Of a stretch of DNA of 64,000 bases, positions 32,745 to 40,907 are shown in pieces (the first letter of the stretch is position 1; each line of letters begins with the position of its first letter). The DNA lies in the NCBI RefSeq assembly GCF_023556335.1, contig NZ_JAIKTS010000002.1:186001-250000 (forward strand). The letters run 5' to 3'. The stretch is from Stenotrophomonas mori (GTDB taxonomy: Bacteria; Pseudomonadota; Gammaproteobacteria; Xanthomonadales; Xanthomonadaceae). The notes under the pieces were generated by a model, which saw nothing but the letters and a program-made list of their open reading frames with translations, searched no databases and was not told the DNA's origin. The translations under genes were made by a program, and so were the position numbers.

Positions 32745-35513
32745 TCAGTGGGCTTCGTCCCAGTTGCCGCCCACCCCCGTGTCGACCACCAGCGGCACCC
32801 GCAGGTCGGCCGCCGCGGTCATCCGTGCCTCCACCTCGACGCGCAGCGTGTCGATGAAGTCGGCGTCGGCCTCGAACACCAGTTCGTCGTGCACCTGCAG
32901 GATCATCTGCGCCCGTGCGCGATGGCCGGCCAGCCAATCGTCCACGCTGACCATCGCGCGCTTGATGATGTCCGCCGCGGTGCCCTGCATCGGCGCGTTG
33001 ATCGCCGCGCGCTCGGCGCCGGCGCGCAGTCCCTGGTTGCGGGCATGGATGTCGTTCAGGTACAGGCGGCGGCCGAACAGGGTCTCCACGTAGCCCTGCT
33101 CGCGCGCCTGCACGCGCATCCGCTCCATGAAGTCGCGCACCGCCGGGTAGCGGCTGAAGTACAGCGCCACGTAGTCCTGCGCCTGGCCGCGGTCGATGCC
33201 CAGATTCTTGGCCAGGCCGAAGGCGCTCATGCCGTACATCAGGCCGAAGTTGATCGCCTTGGCGGCGCGCCGCTCGTTCGCCGTGACCTCCTCCAGCGAG
33301 CGCCCGAACACCTCCGCGGCGGTCGCGCGGTGCACGTCCACGCCCTGTTCGAAGGCGCGGATCAGGCCGGGGTCCTCGGAGAGGTGGGCCATGATCCGCA
33401 GCTCGATCTGCGAGTAGTCGCAGGCCATCAGCGCCCGCCCGGCCGGGGCCACGAACGCGCGGCGGATGCGGCGGCCGTCGTCGGTGCGCACCGGGATGTT
33501 CTGCAGGTTGGGATCGGACGAGGACAGCCGGCCGGTGGCGGCGCCGGACTGGTGGTAGCTGGTATGCACGCGCCCGGTGTCCGGATTGACCATCTCCGGC
33601 AGCTTGTCGGTATAGGTGCTGCGCAGCTTGGCCAGGCCGCGGTATTCCAGGATCACGCGCGGCAGTTCGTGCTGTTCGGCGATCGCCTCCAGCGCCTCCT
33701 CGTTGGTGCTGGGCTGGCCCTTGGGGGTCTTCACCAGCGCGGGCAGCCCGAGCTCGTCGAACAGCACCGCCTGCAGCTGCTTGGGCGAATCCAGGTTGAA
33801 GCTGCGCCCGGCCAGCTCGGTGGCCTTCTGCTGGGCGGCGAGCATGCGCGAGGACAGGTCGGCACTCTGCCGCCGCAGTTCGGCGCTGTCGATGCACACG
33901 CCGTTGGCCTCGATCCGCGCCAGCACCGGCACCAGCGGCATCTCGATCCCGCGGTACACCGTCTCCAGCACCGGTTCGTCCGCCAGCCGCGGCGCCAGCA
34001 CGCGGTGCAGGCGCAGGGTGATGTCGGCATCCTCGCCGGCGTACTGCCCGGCCTCGTCGAGGCCGACCTGGGAGAAGGGAATCTGCTTGGCGCCCTTGCC
34101 GGCCACGTCCTCGAACTTGGTGGTGGTGTAGCCGAGGTAGCGCTGCGCCAGCGAATCCATGTCGTGGCGGGTGGCGGTGGAGTTGAGCACGAAGCTCTCC
34201 AGCATGGTGTCGTCGGCGTAGCCGCGCACCTCCACGCCATGGCGGCGCAGCACGTGGATGTCGTACTTGCCATGCTGGCCCAGCTTCTTCCTGCCGGCGT
34301 CCTCCAGCAGCGGCCGGAGCGCGTCCAGCACCTGCGCCATGGGCAGCTGTGCCGGCGCCCCCGGGTAGTCGTGGCCGACCGGGATGTAGGCGCCCTTGCC
34401 CGGCTCCACCGCCAGGCTGATGCCGACCAGGCGCGCGCGCAGGGCGTCCAGGGCATCGGTCTCGGTGTCGAAGGCGAACTCATCGGCGGCCTGCAGGCGC
34501 TCCACCCAGGCCTGCAGCTGCTCGCCGCTCAGCACGGTCTCGTAGTCGCCCCGGGCGGCCAGGGCCGGATCGATGCCGGCCACCGGTGCCGCATCGCCCG
34601 CCTTGACGTAGCCCGCCGCCGTGCCGCGCAGGCTGACCCGGGCCTCGTCGGCGGCGGCCGGCGCGGCGACACCGCCGAGCTCGCGCAGCGCCTGGGTGAA
34701 GCCGTAGCGCGCATACAGCCCGCGCAGGCTGTCCACGTCCTGCTCGCGCAGCTGCAGGTCGCGCGGCCCCTGCGCCAGCGGCACGTCGGTGCGGATGGTC
34801 ACCAGCTCGCGGTTGAGCGGCAGCCGCGGCAGCGCCGCGCGCAGGTGCTCGCCGATCTTGCCCTTCATCGCCGGCGCGGCCGCGATCACCCCGTCCAGGT
34901 CGTCGTAGGCGGCCAGCCATTTCGCCGCGGTCTTGGGGCCGCACTTCTCCACGCCCGGGACGTTGTCCACGGCGTCGCCCATCAGCGCCAGGTAGTCGAC
35001 GATCTGCTCGGCGCGCACCCCGAACTTGTCCATCACCGCCGCATCCGAATCGGTGCGGCTGCCGGTCATGGTATTGACCAGCACCACCCCCGGACGCACC
35101 AGCTGGGCGAAGTCCTTGTCGCCGGTGGAGATGGTCACGTCCAGCCCGTCGGCGGCGGCGGCCAGCGCCAGCGTGCCGATCACGTCGTCGGCCTCCACCC
35201 CGGGTTCGCGCAGGATGTCGATGCCCAGCGCGTGCACGATGTCGCACATCGGCTGCACCTGCGCACGCAGTTCGTCGGGCATCGGCGGCCGGTTGGCCTT
35301 GTACTCGGCGTACAGGTCGTCGCGGAAGGTCCTGCCCGGCGCATCGACCACGAAGGCCACGTACTCGGGCTTCTCCTTCAGCGTCGCGCGCAGCATGTTG
35401 ACCACGCCGAACAGCGCGCCGGTGGGCTCGCCGGCGGCGTTGGACAGGGGCGGAAGCGCATGGAAGGCGCGGTACAGGTAACTGGACCCGTCGATCAGGA
35501 CTAATCTGCTCAT
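32745..35513 (-). CDS. polA: DNA polymerase I
   Basis: 922 residues, full length for PolA. The N-terminal 5' nuclease begins MSRLVLIDGSSYLYRAFHAL with acidic metal-site residues (DDVIGTLA; TGDKDF). The 3'-5' proofreading domain keeps FAFDTETDALD near 345-355 (D-x-E intact). The polymerase has SSDPNLQNIPVR, ACDYSQIELR near 698-705 (motif A), KAINFGLMYG (O-helix) and QVHDELVFE near 873 (motif C). It fills gaps in repair and removes Okazaki primers in the cytosol. ATG 35513 lies six bases after TAGAAT with no Shine-Dalgarno. It is divergent from the DUF2782 gene. Confidence 0.97.
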   Translation of the reverse strand: MSRLVLIDGSSYLYRAFHALPPLSNAAGEPTGALFGVVNMLRATLKEKPEYVAFVVDAPGRTFRDDLYAEYKANRPPMPDELRAQVQPMCDIVHALGIDILREPGVEADDVIGTLALAAAADGLDVTISTGDKDFAQLVRPGVVLVNTMTGSRTDSDAAVMDKFGVRAEQIVDYLALMGDAVDNVPGVEKCGPKTAAKWLAAYDDLDGVIAAAPAMKGKIGEHLRAALPRLPLNRELVTIRTDVPLAQGPRDLQLREQDVDSLRGLYARYGFTQALRELGGVAAPAAADEARVSLRGTAAGYVKAGDAAPVAGIDPALAARGDYETVLSGEQLQAWVERLQAADEFAFDTETDALDALRARLVGISLAVEPGKGAYIPVGHDYPGAPAQLPMAQVLDALRPLLEDAGRKKLGQHGKYDIHVLRRHGVEVRGYADDTMLESFVLNSTATRHDMDSLAQRYLGYTTTKFEDVAGKGAKQIPFSQVGLDEAGQYAGEDADITLRLHRVLAPRLADEPVLETVYRGIEMPLVPVLARIEANGVCIDSAELRRQSADLSSRMLAAQQKATELAGRSFNLDSPKQLQAVLFDELGLPALVKTPKGQPSTNEEALEAIAEQHELPRVILEYRGLAKLRSTYTDKLPEMVNPDTGRVHTSYHQSGAATGRLSSSDPNLQNIPVRTDDGRRIRRAFVAPAGRALMACDYSQIELRIMAHLSEDPGLIRAFEQGVDVHRATAAEVFGRSLEEVTANERRAAKAINFGLMYGMSAFGLAKNLGIDRGQAQDYVALYFSRYPAVRDFMERMRVQAREQGYVETLFGRRLYLNDIHARNQGLRAGAERAAINAPMQGTAADIIKRAMVSVDDWLAGHRARAQMILQVHDELVFEADADFIDTLRVEVEARMTAAADLRVPLVVDTGVGGNWDEAH

Positions 35514-35519
35514 GCCGCG

Positions 35520-35525
35520 ATTCTA
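35520..35525 (-). promoter_or_regulatory. -10-like hexamer of polA (leaderless arrangement)
   Basis: TAGAAT on the minus strand is followed by six bases (CGCGGC) and the polA ATG. No ribosome-binding purine run precedes the ATG, so the transcript probably begins at the start codon. Confidence 0.55.
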
Positions 35526-35562
35526 CGCGCCCGCGTGGGCACGGCGCCGACACGGCATGGGG

Positions 35563-35568
35563 CATAAT
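35563..35568 (+). promoter_or_regulatory. -10-like hexamer of the DUF2782 gene
   Basis: CATAAT lies 31 bases before ATG 35600, leaving a short leader with the purine stretch GGCAAAGG as a plausible ribosome site. With TAGAAT of polA it makes a compact divergent promoter pair in 86 bases. Confidence 0.45.
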
Positions 35569-35599
35569 CGCGGCTCTTTCCCGGCAAAGGCAGCCGCCC

Positions 35600-35884
35600 A
35601 TGAAGACCCCGATGCTCGCCTCCCTGCTCCTGCTCGCCGGCTGCGCCAGCCTGGGCGGTGCCGGTGCCCCGCCGATGGACCTCAAGGGCGCCGAGGTGTC
35701 CACGCGCACCATGGACAACGGCGACACCGTCGAGGAATACCGGGTCGCCGGCCAGCTGCGCATGGTCAAGGTCACCCCGGCGCGCGGCGCGCCGTTCTAC
35801 CTGTACGACCGCAACGGCGACGGCCGCATGGACAACGACAAGGACGGCGTCTCGCCGGTCTACTGGAAGCTCTACAGCTGGTAG
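35600..35884 (+). CDS. DUF2782 lipoprotein
   Basis: 94 residues. The start MKTPMLASLLLLAGCASLGG is a lipoprotein signal with lipobox LAGC (Cys 15). The mature domain has STRTMDNGDTVEEYRVAGQLRMVKVTP and DRNGDGRMDNDKDGVSPVYWKLYSW, the conserved end of DUF2782 (R-V-x-P-x-x-G-x-x-Y-Y-L-x-D and W-x-L-Y-x-W). The DxNxDGxxDxDKDG run is EF-hand-like and may bind Ca2+ (inference). DUF2782 genes sit beside polA in many gammaproteobacteria, and the divergent arrangement is kept here. Confidence 0.88.
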   Translation: MKTPMLASLLLLAGCASLGGAGAPPMDLKGAEVSTRTMDNGDTVEEYRVAGQLRMVKVTPARGAPFYLYDRNGDGRMDNDKDGVSPVYWKLYSW

Positions 35885-35915
35885 GCCCGCGGCACCCGCC
35901 GCCGCACGGGGCCGT

Positions 35916-38711
35916 TCAGGGCCGCTGCACGCCCTGGCCCAGCGCGCGCAGCGCCTCGTCGCGCACGCTGCGTTCGGCGGCATTGAGCATGGCCGGATCG
36001 CGCGCGACGATCGGCCGCAGGTAGCGCCGCTCGACCCCCGCCATCGCCTCCGGGTCCTGCAGCCGCTTGAGCACCGCATACAGCCGCGAGGCGCTTTCGG
36101 TGGTATGCACGTCCAGGTCGCCGCGGCTGGCGGCCCGCATCGTCAATGCCTTGGCGTGGGCCTCGCGGGCGGCGTCCAGGCGCCCGGCCCGGTTCTCCAT
36201 CCGCCCCACCACGTCCCAGTTCGCCGAGATCAGCCAGTAGTCGCCGGGCATGCGGCGCTGGTTGCCCTCCATCGCCGCATAGGCCATTGCCCGGGCCTCC
36301 TCGTGGTAATCGGTGTCGGCCAGCATGCTGGCCAGTCCGCTCAGGCTGAACAGGGTGTCCGGGTGCTCCGCGCCCAGCACCCGCCGGCGCTGCGCCAGCA
36401 GCTCGCGCTGCACCTGCAGCGCGCGTTCGAAGCGGGCGGCATCGTCCTGCTTGGCCAGCACCCGGACCAGCTCGGTCTTGCTCTGCATGACCGCCGGATG
36501 GTCATCGCCGAGTACCTGCTGCTGGTCGGCCAGCAGCTGCTCCATGAACGCCTGGACCTCGGTGAAGGCCGGCTCGGCCTGCGCCAGCCGCACCATGTTG
36601 TAGCCCTGCAGCGCCGTCGCCGAGAGCGTGTCGGGATGGAGGGCGCCGAGGCTGCGTTCGCGCCGCCGGCGCACCTCCCCGGCCAGCGCGAGGGAGTCCT
36701 CGTACTCGTTGAAGGTGTTGCGCAGCCGCGCCAGCAGCAGCATCGCCGCCAGCGTGCGCGGCGCGTCGTCGCCGAAGCCGGCACGGAAACGCGGCAACAG
36801 CGCCTCCATGCGCCGCAGCGCCTCCTCGCGGCGGGTGAGCCCGGAGAGCGTGGTGACGATGTCCAGTTCCAGCTCCAGCAGGGCCGGCGCATCGCGCTCC
36901 AGGCGCACGGCCCAGGCATCGGCCAGGGCTTGCTGGTGCTGCAGCGCGGCGGCCAGCCCGCCCTGGGCGGCCATCACCCGCGCATGCAGCGTGCCCACCC
37001 GCAACCACAGGGGGTCGTCCGCCGTCGCCGCCCCGTGCAGCGACAGCGCCTCGTCCAGGAGTTCCCGCGCCGCGCCGAGTTCGCCCTGGCGGTGGCGTGC
37101 GTCGGCCAGCTCGGCCAGCGCCGACGCCACCGGCGGCTGCCCGGGCTGCTGCGCGCGCCGCACCGCCAGCACCGCCTGCAGTTCGCGCACCGCGGCCGGA
37201 TAGCGGCCGATCGCGACCAGCACCTGCGCCAGCGACTGCCGCAGGTCGGCGGACAATCCGGCGTCGGCGGCGACACCGTGCTGCAGGCGCTCCAGCGCAT
37301 GCGCCACCACGTAGCGCTCCAGCAGGTCGCGGGCGATGTCCGGCGCCGGCACCGCCCTGGCCTGGGCGGCGGCCAGGGCATGGCCCATCGCATCCACGTC
37401 CACGCTCTGCAGCATGTCCTGCTGGAACGCGACCATGCGTTCCAGCTGCTGCTGGCGGAGCCGGGCCACCGCCTGCTGTTCGCGGGCCTGCCGCAGCGAC
37501 CACAGCGAGGCGCCCAGGCCGACGACCACGCACCCCAGCATCAGCGTCGCCAGCACCGCCGGCAGCCGGTGCCGCTGCAGGTACTTGCGCACCACCAGCG
37601 CACGCTGATGACGGACCACCAGCGGTGGCACCTGCCGCTGCCAGCGGTCCAGGTCGGCCAGCAACGCCGAGGCGCTGTCGTAGCGCTGCGAACGCCGCGG
37701 ATCGGTGGCGCGCCGCACGATGGCATCCAGGCCGTCGCTCAATGCCCGCCGCAACGCGCGGCGGCTGCAGCGGCAGGCGCCGGCCAGCCGCTGCTGCGCA
37801 TCCGCGTCCAGCGCCAGGAACGCGCGCAACGGCGACAGCGGCTGCGGCGGCCGCGACGGCGGCCGCTGCCCGCACAGCAGCTCGTGCAGCATCGCTCCGA
37901 GCGAATAGACGTCGCTGCGCGCATCGATGTCCATGCCGCTCTGTTCCGGGCTCATGTAGCCCGGGGTGCCGCCCGAGGTACGCTCGCCGGCCGCCGGGTC
38001 GCCGGCGAGCGCGATGCCGAAGTCGATCACCTTGGGCTGCGGCACGCCGTCGAGGCTGCCGACCAGCACGTTGCTCGGCTTCAGGTCGCGGTGGATCACG
38101 CCCTTCTGGTGGGCATGCTGCACCCCCTGGCACACCTGCATCATCAACCGCACCCGCTGCGCCAGCGGCGCGCGCTGCTGCGCGCACCAGCGCTCGATGC
38201 CCTGGCCGTCGATGTACTCCATCACCAGGTAGGGCCGCTCGCCGCCCTCCACGCCGGCATCGTGGATCTGCGCGATCGCCGGATGCTGCATCTGCGCCTG
38301 CATCCGGCATTCGAATTCGAAATGCGCCTGCGACCGCTCGTCCAGCCCCGGGTTGGCGATCATCTTGATCGCCACCTGCTGTTGATAGGCGCCATCGGCA
38401 CGGTGGCCGCGATAGACCCGGCCCATGCCGCCGGAACCGATCAGCGCGTCCACCGCCCACGGCCCGCAGCGGGTGCCCGGCGGCAGCACCGGCGGCGGCA
38501 CCCGGCCGATCTCCGACACCGCCCGCTGCAGCGGCCCGCGCACGCGCACGGTGGCCTCCGCCTCGACCGCCAGCATCGCCAGAAGTTCGCGCCGCAGCCC
38601 CGCATCGTGGAGCGTTTCGGCCTGCACGAAAGCCTCGCGGTCGGCGACCGCCAGGGCACTGGCGCGATGGAACAGGTCCTCGAGCCGGCGCCAGCGTTCC
38701 GGCGTCAGCAT
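35916..38711 (-). CDS. Membrane Ser/Thr protein kinase with C-terminal TPR-like region
   Basis: 931 residues from ATG 38711 (MLTPERWRRLEDLF). Intact Hanks kinase motifs: IGSGGMGRVY 91-100, VAIK with Lys 116, HRDLKPSN 207-214, DFG 230-232, GTPGYMSPEQ 248-257. A membrane helix lies near 384-404, so the kinase is cytosolic and the remaining ~520 residues are periplasmic. These are helical TPR-like repeats (LGAARELLDEALSLHG, HPDTLSATALQGYNMVRL, HPDTLFSLSGLASML). The start overlaps the sigma factor gene by 7 nt, so they form one regulatory unit. A periplasmic signal could be sensed through the TPR part and relayed by phosphorylation; the target is unknown. Confidence 0.9.
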   Translation of the reverse strand: MLTPERWRRLEDLFHRASALAVADREAFVQAETLHDAGLRRELLAMLAVEAEATVRVRGPLQRAVSEIGRVPPPVLPPGTRCGPWAVDALIGSGGMGRVYRGHRADGAYQQQVAIKMIANPGLDERSQAHFEFECRMQAQMQHPAIAQIHDAGVEGGERPYLVMEYIDGQGIERWCAQQRAPLAQRVRLMMQVCQGVQHAHQKGVIHRDLKPSNVLVGSLDGVPQPKVIDFGIALAGDPAAGERTSGGTPGYMSPEQSGMDIDARSDVYSLGAMLHELLCGQRPPSRPPQPLSPLRAFLALDADAQQRLAGACRCSRRALRRALSDGLDAIVRRATDPRRSQRYDSASALLADLDRWQRQVPPLVVRHQRALVVRKYLQRHRLPAVLATLMLGCVVVGLGASLWSLRQAREQQAVARLRQQQLERMVAFQQDMLQSVDVDAMGHALAAAQARAVPAPDIARDLLERYVVAHALERLQHGVAADAGLSADLRQSLAQVLVAIGRYPAAVRELQAVLAVRRAQQPGQPPVASALAELADARHRQGELGAARELLDEALSLHGAATADDPLWLRVGTLHARVMAAQGGLAAALQHQQALADAWAVRLERDAPALLELELDIVTTLSGLTRREEALRRMEALLPRFRAGFGDDAPRTLAAMLLLARLRNTFNEYEDSLALAGEVRRRRERSLGALHPDTLSATALQGYNMVRLAQAEPAFTEVQAFMEQLLADQQQVLGDDHPAVMQSKTELVRVLAKQDDAARFERALQVQRELLAQRRRVLGAEHPDTLFSLSGLASMLADTDYHEEARAMAYAAMEGNQRRMPGDYWLISANWDVVGRMENRAGRLDAAREAHAKALTMRAASRGDLDVHTTESASRLYAVLKRLQDPEAMAGVERRYLRPIVARDPAMLNAAERSVRDEALRALGQGVQRP

Positions 38712-39259
38712 GGGGTCAGCCGCGCCGCCAGCCACGCCCGCACGAAGCGCAGGTCGCGCTCGGCGGTCGGCAGGGAGATGCCGAGCACCCGCGCCGTCTC
38801 GGCCACGCTCAGGCCGAGCAGCTCGGTCAGCGCGAAGGCACGCGCCTTGCGTTCGTCCTGCTGCGACAGCGTCTCGAACACCTCGGCGATGCTGAGCAGG
38901 TCGACCGGCTGCATCGCCGGATCCACCAGGTTGACCGTCAGCGTCACCTGCCTGCCACGGCGCTTGCCGCGATCGCGCATGCGCGCCAGGTCCACCAGCA
39001 GGTGGCGCATCTGCAGCGAGACCACCGCATAGAAATGGTCGCGCGAGGCGAATCCGTCGCCGCGTGCGGACAACCGCATCCACGCCTCGTTGACCAGCTC
39101 GGTCGGCTGCAGCCCGTCCCCCGCGCCGCGCGCCAGGCTGCGTACCGCGATCCGCCGCAGCTCGCCGTAGACCAGCCTCGCCAGCGCATCGCCGGCCACG
39201 GTCTGGCCGTCCTGCCAGCCGGCAAGCAGACGGGTGATGTCGTCGTCGGGCGACTGCAT
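38705..39259 (-). CDS. ECF-family RNA polymerase sigma factor (Ser/Thr-kinase-linked type)
   Basis: 184 residues from ATG 39259 (MQSPDDDITRLLAGW), with GGAGGAGCC as a good ribosome site. Sigma region 2 is seen in LQPTELVNEAWMRL and FYAVVSLQMRHLLVDLARMRDRGKR, and region 4 in ELLGLSVAETARVLGISLPTAERDLRFVRAWL (HTH). This matches the ECF group that is encoded directly before a transmembrane Ser/Thr kinase and has no classical anti-sigma gene. The kinase overlapping its 3' end is the probable partner. The long in-frame extension to 39994 is noise. Confidence 0.88.
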   Translation of the reverse strand: MQSPDDDITRLLAGWQDGQTVAGDALARLVYGELRRIAVRSLARGAGDGLQPTELVNEAWMRLSARGDGFASRDHFYAVVSLQMRHLLVDLARMRDRGKRRGRQVTLTVNLVDPAMQPVDLLSIAEVFETLSQQDERKARAFALTELLGLSVAETARVLGISLPTAERDLRFVRAWLAARLTPC

Positions 39260-39875
39260 CTTGTCCAGGCTCCTCCTTCGCTCGCTGTCCTGCCGGGGCC
39301 GCACGCTGGAACATCGGCAACAGCGCCGGTCCCGGGGGGCGGCCACCGCCGGAGGGGCGGAAAGGCAGCGTCGTCGCCACCCGACCACCGGCAGGGCCGG
39401 AGCGATCCTACGCCAGAGTGGCGGAGGGATGCAGCCGCAGCGCGGCACCCTGCGCGGGCGGCACGCCGCCGGGATGCCCCCGCCACGGCGGATGGAGGGC
39501 GGGCGCGACATCCTCGGACGCGGCCCTGGCGGTGGACAAAAGGCCCGCCGCCGTTCCGCACGGCATGCGCCGCCTCCAGGCTGCCCTCCCCGGCGGCCTG
39601 GAGGCGGCGACAGGCCGGTCCTGCCGTCCCTGGCCAGGGCCCCCAGCGGGAACCAGCCCCCCGACGCTCGGACCCCGCGCCAGCCCGGGCCCGCCCGGCC
39701 CCACGGGGCGCATGGCCCGCGGCAGCGGCCGGACGACCCGCAAGTCTGGAAGCCGCCGGCCACGGCCGCCCGACATTCCGTCTCAGGAAAAAAGCGGCCG
39801 CACGATGAGGGGTTCGCGCCGCTACCCGCGGTAGTTACTGTGGAGGCCCGCGGAACGGGCCATGACCCCACCGCC
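39260..39875. other. 616-base intergenic region, no gene seen
   Basis: It lies between the divergent sigma-factor and AraC-type genes. Long open frames cross it on both strands, but they are arginine/proline/glycine-rich noise from extreme GC content. CTACC-CGC-GGTAG and the adjacent TTACTGT near 39826-39840 could belong to the regulator's promoter. The region is long for this genome, and a small unrecognised RNA cannot be excluded. Confidence 0.35.
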
Positions 39876-40373
39876 ATGACACCCATGCACCGTACTTCCC
39901 CGCCCGACGCGCACGCCGACGACCGGGACCGCAGCACGCCGGCGCATGCCGGCGCCGGCCGGGCACAGCGCCAGGACGCGCGCCTGCGCGGCATCCTGGT
40001 CTACATCGACGCCCACCTGGGCGACAGCGGCCTGGATGCCGACAGGATCGGCGCGGCGTTCGCGATTTCCCGTCCCACCCTGTACCGCCTGTTCCAGGAC
40101 CTCGGCGGCGTTGCCCGGCATGTCCGCGAACGGCGCCTGTGGCTGGCGCACCGCTACCTGGCGCACGACCCCGACTGCAGCCTCACCTGGCTGCTGTACG
40201 AGGTCGGATTCGCCTCGGAACGCCAGTTCCAGCGCGCCTTCCAGGCGCGCTACGGGCTCTCGCCCGCGCAGTGGCGGATCTGCTGCCGCGCGCGGCTGCG
40301 GCGGCCCTCCGCGGCCGGCCGCCGCCCGGTCGCGGCCGACCCGGGCGGGGACGCCGCCGGCGTCAGCGGATGA
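39876..40373 (+). CDS. AraC-type HTH protein without a sensor domain
   Basis: 165 residues from ATG 39876 (MTPMHRTSPPDAHAD); ATG 39885 is an alternative. After a ~40-residue polar tail, the whole protein is one AraC double helix-turn-helix: LRGILVYIDAHLGDSGLDADRIGAAFAISRPTLYRLFQ (HTH1) and LLYEVGFASERQFQRAFQARYGLSPAQWR (HTH2, the conserved GFASxxxFxRxFxxxxGxSPxxxR). No ligand-binding domain is present, so control may be by level or by partner, as in SoxS/MarA. The 3' end overlaps the convergent universal stress gene by 11 nt. Its targets are unknown. Confidence 0.82.
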   Translation: MTPMHRTSPPDAHADDRDRSTPAHAGAGRAQRQDARLRGILVYIDAHLGDSGLDADRIGAAFAISRPTLYRLFQDLGGVARHVRERRLWLAHRYLAHDPDCSLTWLLYEVGFASERQFQRAFQARYGLSPAQWRICCRARLRRPSAAGRRPVAADPGGDAAGVSG

Positions 40374-40812
40374 CCAGCACCGGCACCGTGCTGCGCGCCA
40401 GCACCTCCGCCGTCTGGCTGCCGAGCAGCACCCGGGTGACGCCGCGGCGTCCATGCGAGGTCATCACCAGCAGGTCGCTGCCGCAGGCCTCGGCCGTCTC
40501 GATGATGCCGTCCGCCGCGTAGCGGTCGAGCAGGTGGTGACCGTTCGCTCCGGCGATGCCCGCGGCGCGCGCCGCGTCCAGCGCCGGTTGCAGGATCTTC
40601 TGCGCGGCGGCCTCGCGGTCCTGCTTGTACTCAGGGCTGGCCTCGTAGCCCGCGCTCCAGCCCATGGCGTCGTACATGCCCACCGCCCACGGCTCGGACA
40701 CGGTGACCACATCGACCTGCGCGCCCAGCTGCGCGGCCAGCTCCAGGCCCTTCTGCAGCCCCTTGGCGGCAAGCTCGGAACCATCGGTTGCGATCAGAAT
40801 GCGCTTGTACAT
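40363..40812 (-). CDS. Universal stress protein (UspA family)
   Basis: 149 residues from ATG 40812 (MYKRILIATDGSELAAKG), with GAGGAG as ribosome site. The N-terminal ILIATDGSELA strand-loop and the C-terminal DLLVMTSHGRRGVTRVLLGSQTAEVLARSTVPVLVIR contain the ATP-binding G-x2-G-x9-G-(S/T) pattern, so it is of the ATP-binding type. It acts in the cytosol under stress. Its 3' end overlaps the AraC-type gene on the other strand by 11 nt, so antisense effects between them are possible. Confidence 0.9.
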   Translation of the reverse strand: MYKRILIATDGSELAAKGLQKGLELAAQLGAQVDVVTVSEPWAVGMYDAMGWSAGYEASPEYKQDREAAAQKILQPALDAARAAGIAGANGHHLLDRYAADGIIETAEACGSDLLVMTSHGRRGVTRVLLGSQTAEVLARSTVPVLVIR

Positions 40813-40907
40813 GCGGCTCTCCTCGGTAGCAGGTGTGTAGGCACACCATTGCACACCCGCCGTGGTGCCGGTGCATTGCGTTCGATCAAGCCCCGCCCCG
40901 CACCCGG

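Noticed and set aside
35658-39032. 1124-codon plus-strand open frame opposite the kinase gene
   Set aside because: It is antisense to a well-supported kinase and has no recognisable domain. It also overlaps the DUF2782 gene in another frame.
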